NCBI GenBank assembly: GCA_964603985.1
Contig: CAZRXG010000002.1
Location: forward strand, 62,001-126,000
Length of the DNA: 64,000 bases
Source of the DNA: CAZRXG01 sp964603985
Lineage (GTDB): Bacteria; Chloroflexota; Anaerolineae; Aggregatilineales; UBA3940
Reading direction: 5' to 3'
Shown here: positions 58,671-64,000 of the stretch, in pieces
Layout of the letters: every line of letters starts with the position of its first letter
Numbering within the stretch: the first letter of the stretch is position 1
The notes under the pieces: model-generated
What the model was told of the DNA's origin: nothing
The model's database searches: none
Seen by the model: the letters and a program-made list of their open reading frames with translations, nothing else
Program-made: the position numbers and the translations under genes

Positions 58671-61241
58671 CTATGCCCAGGTGATCAACCCCAGGCGCAA
58701 GGTGCTGTCCATGTCGGGGTAGTGTGGGATCACGCGGACGGTGTATCCATACCGCCCGGTCACCTCGCTCCTGAACTCGGTGTGGTACTGGTGCCAGCCC
58801 TCGCCCCGGGGGCTGCCGTCGACGCGCTGCATGTCGTGCGTGTGTCCATCGCTGAGGGTGCCGTTGGTGTCCAGGACTCCTTCGTAGAGCTGGACCGTTA
58901 CGTCCTCCGGCGGGATGTCCCCCAGGTAGACCTCGGCGGTGACGATCAGGCTGTCGCCCACCTGCACCTCGGTTTTGAAGTCGGACGTGACGCTGTCGAC
59001 CTGAAGCGCAGGCCAGTTCTCCCGCAGCCACAACAGCCAGGAGGCAAAAGCCCGTCCGCGCTCGTGGTCGTTTTGACCGAAGAGACGGGCCTGTTCGAGC
59101 GCGGGTTGGTAGAAGCGCCGCGTGTACTCCTGCACCATGCGGGCCGTGTTGTAGATGGGAGCCAGCCTTTCCAGCCCGGCCTTCATCCGCATCAGCCAGC
59201 CGCGCGGCAGGCCATCCGAGCCACGGTTGTAAAAAGTGGGAATGATGTCCTTCTCCAGCAGGTCGTAGGCGGCGTTGGCTTCGATGTAGTCCTGGGCTTC
59301 CTTATCCTCGTAAACCTCGCCGTGCCCAATTGCCCACCCCACGTCGCGCTGGTACGCCTCGGCCCACCAACCGTCGAGCACGCTCAGGTTGATCGCGCCG
59401 TTCAGAACGGCCTTCATCCCGCTCGTGCCGCTGGCTTCCTGTGGACGGCGCGGCATGTTGAGCCAGACATCAACCCCCTGCACCAGGTAGCGGGCGACGA
59501 CCATGTCGTAGTCTTCCAGAAAAACAACCCGGTTGTGAAGCTCCAGGTCGCGCGCGAAGCGCACGATCTGGCGGATGAACTCCTTGCCTTCGTTGTCGTT
59601 AGGGTGCGCTTTGCCCGCAAAGATGAACTGCACCGGGCGGTCGCCGTCCAGGAGGTTTATAAAACGCTCAGGGTCACGCAGTAAGAGAGTCGCCCGCTTG
59701 TAAGTCGCGAAGCGCCGCGCGAAGCCAATCGTCAGCGCCTCCGGGTCGAGCGCCTTGTGGGCCAGGTCGATCTCGGTAGGGGGAGCGCCGCGCCGCTCAA
59801 GCTGCGCCACCAGGCGCTTCCGGGCGACGGCGACCAGGCGCTCGCGGCGACGCTCGTGCGTACGCCACAGCTCATCGTCGGGGATGTTTTGTGCGCGCTG
59901 CCACACTTCAGGGTCGGTTGGATCGTCACGCCAGCGCGGTCCGAGGTAGCGATCAAAGAGGCCGACCATGTCGCCTGACACCCAGGTGAAAGTATGCACC
60001 CCGTTGGAAATGGACCCGACGGGGACTTCCGGCAGGGGAAGCTGGGGGTAAATGTCCTTCCACATCTTGCGCGCGACCTGACCGTGCAGATCGCTGACCC
60101 CGTTTGCGTAGGCCGAAGCGCGCAGCGCGAGGATCGTCATGCAGAACTGCTCCTCGTTGTTCTCCGCGTCGATCCGCCCCAGTGCCAGGAATTCTTCGCG
60201 AGACAGACCCAGCGATTGACGGTAGTCCTTGAAGTACTTTTCGACCATGGCGGGGACGAAGTAATCGTTGCCTGCCGGGACCGGCGTGTGCGTGGTGAAC
60301 ACATTGCTGGCCGACGTGACGGCGAGTGCCTCGGCGAAGCTGACTTTGTATCGCTCCACCAGGATGCACGCCCGCTCCAGTGCCATGAAGGCCGAGTGCC
60401 CCTCGTTCATGTGGCAGACGGACGGCTCGATACCCAGCGCGTGGAGCGCGCGCAGCCCACCGATACCCAGCAGTATCTCCTGCTTGATGCGCATCTCGCG
60501 GTCGCCGCCATAGAGCTGGTCGGTCAGATCCTGGTCTTCCTGGCTGGGATTGTGCGGGATGTTGGTGTCCAGCAGGTAAAGATCAACGCACCCGATCTGT
60601 ATCCGCCATATCTGGGCATAGACCTCGCGACCCGGCAGCCTGATGCTGATCCGCACCGGCTCCCCGGCATCGTCGGTCACCAGCCTGAGCGGCATGGTGT
60701 AGAAGTCGTTCTCAGGATAAAGTTCCTGCTGCCAGCCGTCGATGTTCAAATACTGGTGGAAGTAGCCCTTTTGGTACAGCAGGCCGATCCCGACCAGGGG
60801 GATGCACAAGTCACTGGAGGCTTTGAGGTGATCACCGGCCAGAACGCCCAACCCACCCGAATAGTTAGGGATGCATTCGGCCAGGCCGAACTCGAAAGAG
60901 AAGTAAGCGATCTGCGGGCGCTCTTCCTGCCCATACTCCTGGGGATACCACGCCGTCTGCCGCCTGGATGCGAGGTATTCGTCAAATGAGCGCGCGACGC
61001 GATCCAGGTTAGCCAGGAACCCCTCATCACCGGCCAGCGTATCAAGCCTCTCCTGGCTGACCACCCCCAGCATCCTGACCGGATTATGGTTGGTCTCCTC
61101 CCACAGATCGCGATCGATGCGACGGAACAGATCGATGGTCTCGCGATCCCACGTCCAGCGCAGGTTGTAAGCCAGCTCCGGAAGGCGGCGCAATGCCTCT
61201 GGGAGGGATGGGGTGACGGTGTAAGTAGCAATAGGTTGCAT
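58671..61241 (-). CDS. glgP: Alpha-glucan (glycogen) phosphorylase
   Basis: PLP enzyme releasing glucose-1-phosphate from glycogen or maltodextrins. The GT35 signature is clear in EASGTSGMKAVLNGAINL, where the Lys binds pyridoxal phosphate. YFSFEFGLAECIPNYSGGLGVLAGDHLK and THTPVPAGND are the conserved early boxes. This is the DUF3417 type found in Thermotoga, archaea and actinobacteria, with an N-terminal domain (LPELAYNLRWTWDRETIDLF) and a C-terminal beta-extension of about 100 residues. ATG 61241 is used because GGAGG precedes it; the open frame upstream is not supported. It is 856 aa long and convergent with the M1 peptidase gene. Confidence 0.95.
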   Translation of the reverse strand: MQPIATYTVTPSLPEALRRLPELAYNLRWTWDRETIDLFRRIDRDLWEETNHNPVRMLGVVSQERLDTLAGDEGFLANLDRVARSFDEYLASRRQTAWYPQEYGQEERPQIAYFSFEFGLAECIPNYSGGLGVLAGDHLKASSDLCIPLVGIGLLYQKGYFHQYLNIDGWQQELYPENDFYTMPLRLVTDDAGEPVRISIRLPGREVYAQIWRIQIGCVDLYLLDTNIPHNPSQEDQDLTDQLYGGDREMRIKQEILLGIGGLRALHALGIEPSVCHMNEGHSAFMALERACILVERYKVSFAEALAVTSASNVFTTHTPVPAGNDYFVPAMVEKYFKDYRQSLGLSREEFLALGRIDAENNEEQFCMTILALRASAYANGVSDLHGQVARKMWKDIYPQLPLPEVPVGSISNGVHTFTWVSGDMVGLFDRYLGPRWRDDPTDPEVWQRAQNIPDDELWRTHERRRERLVAVARKRLVAQLERRGAPPTEIDLAHKALDPEALTIGFARRFATYKRATLLLRDPERFINLLDGDRPVQFIFAGKAHPNDNEGKEFIRQIVRFARDLELHNRVVFLEDYDMVVARYLVQGVDVWLNMPRRPQEASGTSGMKAVLNGAINLSVLDGWWAEAYQRDVGWAIGHGEVYEDKEAQDYIEANAAYDLLEKDIIPTFYNRGSDGLPRGWLMRMKAGLERLAPIYNTARMVQEYTRRFYQPALEQARLFGQNDHERGRAFASWLLWLRENWPALQVDSVTSDFKTEVQVGDSLIVTAEVYLGDIPPEDVTVQLYEGVLDTNGTLSDGHTHDMQRVDGSPRGEGWHQYHTEFRSEVTGRYGYTVRVIPHYPDMDSTLRLGLITWA

Positions 61242-61336
61242 AGTGCTTGTTCCTCCGAAAGCGTGCCACGTGCGCACGGTCGTGCAGCGAGTTGCCAGAT
61301 AGGATAACACAAGGCCAGCCCACTTCCCATAAACAG

Positions 61337-61366
61337 TTGGCCCCTGATCGCCGGAGCTTATACAAT
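61337..61366 (+). promoter_or_regulatory. Promoter of the PD-(D/E)XK-like gene
   Basis: TTGGCC (61337-61342) and TACAAT (61361-61366) are spaced by 18 bp, 30 bp before ATG 61397. The -35 match is moderate. Confidence 0.5.
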
Positions 61367-61396
61367 GTGGGGAGGAGTGCCACATTGGAGGGGTAA

Positions 61397-61855
61397 ATGG
61401 ACCCACAGACCATTGAACTTATTGGACGCAACCGTGTTGTCAATGAGTTACTTGAGGCAGGCATAGAAGTCGCGCTACCGCTGCGAGATCGCGGGATAGA
61501 TCTTATCGCCTACCTGGATTTGGACGACGATCGGGATGCGTTTGTTGCGACCCCCATCCAGATGAAAGCCTCTACACGATTTTCAATCGATGAGAAGTAT
61601 GCCAAGTTTCCAAACTTGCTTTACGTTTACGTTTGGGGAATAGGGAACGATCGTGAAGAGGCAACCTATGCACTGACTTATGCCGAGGCACTTGCCATTG
61701 CCCAGGAGATGGGATACACGCAGACTGCTTCCTGGGAGGAGGGTAGTTACTCCGCTCGGCCTAGTCGTCGCTTAGTCGAGCTTCTGACACCATACGTAAT
61801 GACGACACCTGAGGCTTGGCGAGAAAAGATAATATCAGTACATCGCAGCGCCTAG
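61397..61855 (+). CDS. Orphan PD-(D/E)XK nuclease-like protein
   Basis: A 152-residue soluble protein. The core RNRVVNELLEAGIEVALPLRD, then GIDLIAYLD, then PIQMKAS has the pattern of the PD-(D/E)XK nuclease fold: an N-terminal helix with a Glu, a strand bearing Asp35, and a strand with Q-x-K (Gln55, Lys57) in place of D/E-x-K. This resembles small housekeeping-free nuclease or nuclease-derived proteins often found near mobile elements. No methyltransferase or helicase partner adjoins it. It has its own promoter and a GGAGGGG site before ATG 61397, and its codon use is less GC-rich than glgP and radA. Whether it is active is unknown. Confidence 0.6.
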   Translation: MDPQTIELIGRNRVVNELLEAGIEVALPLRDRGIDLIAYLDLDDDRDAFVATPIQMKASTRFSIDEKYAKFPNLLYVYVWGIGNDREEATYALTYAEALAIAQEMGYTQTASWEEGSYSARPSRRLVELLTPYVMTTPEAWREKIISVHRSA

Positions 61856-61929
61856 CGAGAAGCAGCCTCGAAAAAGGGGCTGAAGCTCCTTTCTGGTCTG
61901 GATTGCGGTCTTAATATCAAGAGGTTCTG

Positions 61930-63297
61930 ATGGCAAAAACGCGTACCGTTTACGTCTGCCAGGTGTGCGGGCGCACTTCCCCGCGCGCGATGGGACGCTG
62001 CCCCGGCTGCGGGGAGTGGAACACGATGGTCGAGGAGGTCGTCGCGCCGATTGGCACCGGCGGCGGTCGGCAGGTGGCCGGGGTGCGCTCCGAGCCGCTT
62101 CGCCTGTCCGAGATCGAGGGAGACCCCTGGGAGCGGCTGCCCCTGCCCATCGAGGAGTTCTCGCGGGTGCTGGGCGGTGGGGTCGTGCCCGGCAGCCTGA
62201 TCCTGATCGGCGGGGAGCCGGGGATCGGCAAGAGTACGCTGCTGCTGCAGGTCGTCGCCCTGATGGCCGACTACACCGGACCGGCCCTGTATGCCTCCGG
62301 CGAGGAGTCGGCACGCCAGATCAAGATGCGCGCCGAGCGGCTGGGCATCACCACCGAGAACCTGTTCCTGGTCACGGAGACCAACCTGAGCGCGATCATC
62401 AGCCACGTCGACACGATCCAGCCGCGCGTGCTGGTCATCGACTCGATCCAGACCACCTACAGCGACGCGCTCGATTCCGCGCCCGGCAACGTCAGCCAGG
62501 TCAAACAGTGCGCCAGCGTGTTCCAGCAGCTCGCCAAAGAGAGCGGCCTGGCCGTCTTCCTGGTGGGCCACGTGACCAAGGAGGGCAGCATCGCCGGGCC
62601 GCGCGTGCTGGAGCACATCGCCGACACCGTCCTCTACCTGGAGGGCGACGCGTTTCAGGCCTTCCGGCTGCTGAGGAGCGTCAAAAATCGCTTCGGCGCG
62701 ACCTCCGAGGTGGGCGTCTTTGAGATGCGCGGGGACGGCATGGTCGAGGTGTTAAACCCTTCCGAAGCGTTCCTGGCAGAGCGCATGGTCAACGCGCCCG
62801 GCTCGTCCATCGTCGTCACGATGGAGGGCACGCGCCCCCTGCTGGCCGAGGTGCAGGCGCTCGCCACCACGACCAGCTTCGCCAACCCGCGCCGCACGGC
62901 CAACGGGGTTGACTTCAACCGCCTGCTGCTGCTGACCGCCGTCCTGACGCGCCGGGCGGGCATCCGCCTGTCGGAGCAGGACGTGTTCGTCAACGTGATC
63001 GGCGGGCTGCGCATTGACGAACCGGCTGCCGACCTGGCCATCGCGCTGGCGATTGCGTCCAGCACCAAAGACCGGCCCCTGCCCGCCGACCTGGCAGTCG
63101 TCGGCGAGATCGGGTTGAGCGGCGAGCTGCGCGCCGTCAGCCAGCTTCCCGCCCGGCTGAACGAGGCGGCCAAGCTGGGCTTCCGGCGGGCGCTGATCCC
63201 CAAGACGGTGCGCCGCAGCGGCGAGCCACTGCCCGAAGGGATTGAGCCGGTCGCCGTCCGCTCGCTCGACGAGGCAATGGACGCGGCGCTGCGTTAA
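61930..63297 (+). CDS. radA: DNA repair protein RadA
   Basis: RecA-like branch-migration ATPase (455 aa) that helps process recombination intermediates. A four-Cys zinc finger (C10, C13, C24, C27) starts the protein. Walker A GGEPGIGKST lies at 94-103 and the RadA-specific KNRFG motif at 252-256. The Lon-protease-like C-terminal domain (about 290-455) lacks a functional catalytic dyad, as in other RadA proteins. The length is standard. ATG 61930 follows an AAGAGG site. A membrane-protein gene begins 17 nt downstream on the same strand. Confidence 0.96.
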   Translation: MAKTRTVYVCQVCGRTSPRAMGRCPGCGEWNTMVEEVVAPIGTGGGRQVAGVRSEPLRLSEIEGDPWERLPLPIEEFSRVLGGGVVPGSLILIGGEPGIGKSTLLLQVVALMADYTGPALYASGEESARQIKMRAERLGITTENLFLVTETNLSAIISHVDTIQPRVLVIDSIQTTYSDALDSAPGNVSQVKQCASVFQQLAKESGLAVFLVGHVTKEGSIAGPRVLEHIADTVLYLEGDAFQAFRLLRSVKNRFGATSEVGVFEMRGDGMVEVLNPSEAFLAERMVNAPGSSIVVTMEGTRPLLAEVQALATTTSFANPRRTANGVDFNRLLLLTAVLTRRAGIRLSEQDVFVNVIGGLRIDEPAADLAIALAIASSTKDRPLPADLAVVGEIGLSGELRAVSQLPARLNEAAKLGFRRALIPKTVRRSGEPLPEGIEPVAVRSLDEAMDAALR

Positions 63298-63314
63298 ACG
63301 AGAAAGGGCCATTG

Positions 63315-64000
63315 ATGGAACAAGAATCTTCCGGCACCGAGAGCCTATCGCAACAAACTCCCGTAGAGGCGGTAAAGCGTCCGCACGGCTGCCTGACGGC
63401 CTTCCTGGTGTCGATCCCGCTGTTTGTTGCCATGCTGGGTGGCATCATGTGGCTGTTCAGTTTTCTGTTTCGCATGGAGTCCCCCAGCTCGCAGCTTCAC
63501 ACCGGGGTCGGGGCTGCCTACGCCGCAGTTCTGCTCGTCCCCTTCACGCCGGTCGCAATCCTGCTGCGCGGCGAGCGCTTCGCGCTGTGGCGCGGGGTTG
63601 CCCTGACGCTCGCGCTGGCGGGCGGCCACGCGGCGCTGGGCGGTGCCATTCTGTCCATCGATTTTGCTCTCCCCTGGCCGGGGCTGCCCGCCGCACTGCT
63701 GCCGGTTGTCTCGCTGATCTACGGGCTGGCCGTCGTCATGGCCGGGCGCAGGCGATTCCTGCACCGCCCTTCCCTGGAGCTGATCTTCCTGGGCGTGGGG
63801 CTGGCGATGCTGCTCTCGATCCCCTGGGTGATCGTCGGCGCGCTGGGCCTTCTGTCCGAGGCGCTGCTCGCCATCCTGGAGGCCGCCGGGGCGGGGCTGG
63901 TGAGCGCGGTTCTGCTCGCGACGCTCTTCTTTTACGACCGGGAAATGCCGCGCCGTCGCCCGTTCTGGTCGGCGGTGCTGGTCGGTGTGACCTTCTGGGC
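63315..64000 (+). CDS. Integral membrane protein, truncated by window edge
   Basis: Open from ATG 63315 to the right edge without a stop; 228 codons are visible. After about 27 polar residues come at least six hydrophobic segments, the first around residues 29-53 (CLTAFLVSIPLFVAMLGGI), later ones near 70-85, 92-115, 118-136, 145-165 and 165-190. Short charged loops such as DREMPRRRPF lie between them. I recognise no catalytic motif in this part, and the family is unassigned. It follows radA by 17 nt and may share its transcript. Confidence 0.65.
   Translation, partial: MEQESSGTESLSQQTPVEAVKRPHGCLTAFLVSIPLFVAMLGGIMWLFSFLFRMESPSSQLHTGVGAAYAAVLLVPFTPVAILLRGERFALWRGVALTLALAGGHAALGGAILSIDFALPWPGLPAALLPVVSLIYGLAVVMAGRRRFLHRPSLELIFLGVGLAMLLSIPWVIVGALGLLSEALLAILEAAGAGLVSAVLLATLFFYDREMPRRRPFWSAVLVGVTFW

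Noticed and set aside
61863..61885. Hairpin between the nuclease-like gene and radA
   Set aside because: Only a five-bp stem plus mismatch and no T-run; not a convincing terminator.

Overview
This is a GC-rich, densely coded bacterial chromosome segment with about 52 protein genes and one tRNA. I infer a member of Chloroflexota (Anaerolineae-like). The reasons are the broadly high GC, a CIRCE-controlled groESL operon, a DUF3417-type alpha-glucan phosphorylase, an EF-Ts of the short (~200 aa) form, RqcH, and surface-glycan enzymes built as GT39-type membrane proteins with soluble C-terminal domains plus tandem alkaline-phosphatase-superfamily hydrolases. The taxonomic call rests on gene content only; no rRNA is present.

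Layout. 1-6 kb: a DUF4350 membrane protein, a DUF503 protein, tRNA-Met with its own promoter and terminator, lepB, a YgiT-type zinc-finger protein, ppa, a CheY-like receiver and a GAF signalling protein. 6-11 kb: a lipoprotein, then a minus-strand run of an S1-like serine protease, an anchored two-repeat protein, mutM and a DUF6174-like protein. 11-22 kb: dnaE, an ATP-type and a PPi-type phosphofructokinase side by side, an SbcC/Rad50 ATPase and a TPR protein. 21.5-24 kb: groES-groEL behind a sigma-70 promoter and CIRCE. 24-33 kb: selB, a coiled-coil protein, an acyl-CoA synthetase with a palindromic tandem repeat array upstream, ftsH, a methyltransferase and an M48 protease. 33-39 kb: rqcH, two GT4 glycosyltransferases, then a tyrosine recombinase next to an AT-richer orphan gene, probably a small acquired segment. 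39-43 kb: a receiver-adenylate cyclase fusion, an OmpR/histidine kinase pair and an Rrf2 regulator. 43.5-51.4 kb: an envelope-glycan block with a GT2, a GT39, two phosphodiesterase paralogues and a flippase-like membrane protein. 51.5-54.2 kb: rpsB-tsf-pyrH. 54-64 kb: a lipoprotein, a second GT39-type protein, an M1 peptidase lipoprotein, glgP, a PD-(D/E)XK-like orphan, radA and a truncated membrane protein at the right edge.

Most of the window is housekeeping: protein quality control (groESL, ftsH, M48, rqcH, lepB), replication and repair (dnaE, mutM, sbcC, radA), translation (rpsB, tsf, selB, tRNA) and glycogen/glycolysis (glgP, two PFKs). I saw no CRISPR array, insertion sequence, rRNA or complete defence system. 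The least explained signals are: the 15-bp palindromic repeats between divergent promoters at 27.29 kb; the terminator-like hairpin just before pyrH; the 119-residue acidic tail of ribosomal protein S2; the integrase-linked AT-rich patch at 38.4-39.1 kb; and the orphan nuclease-like gene between glgP and radA.
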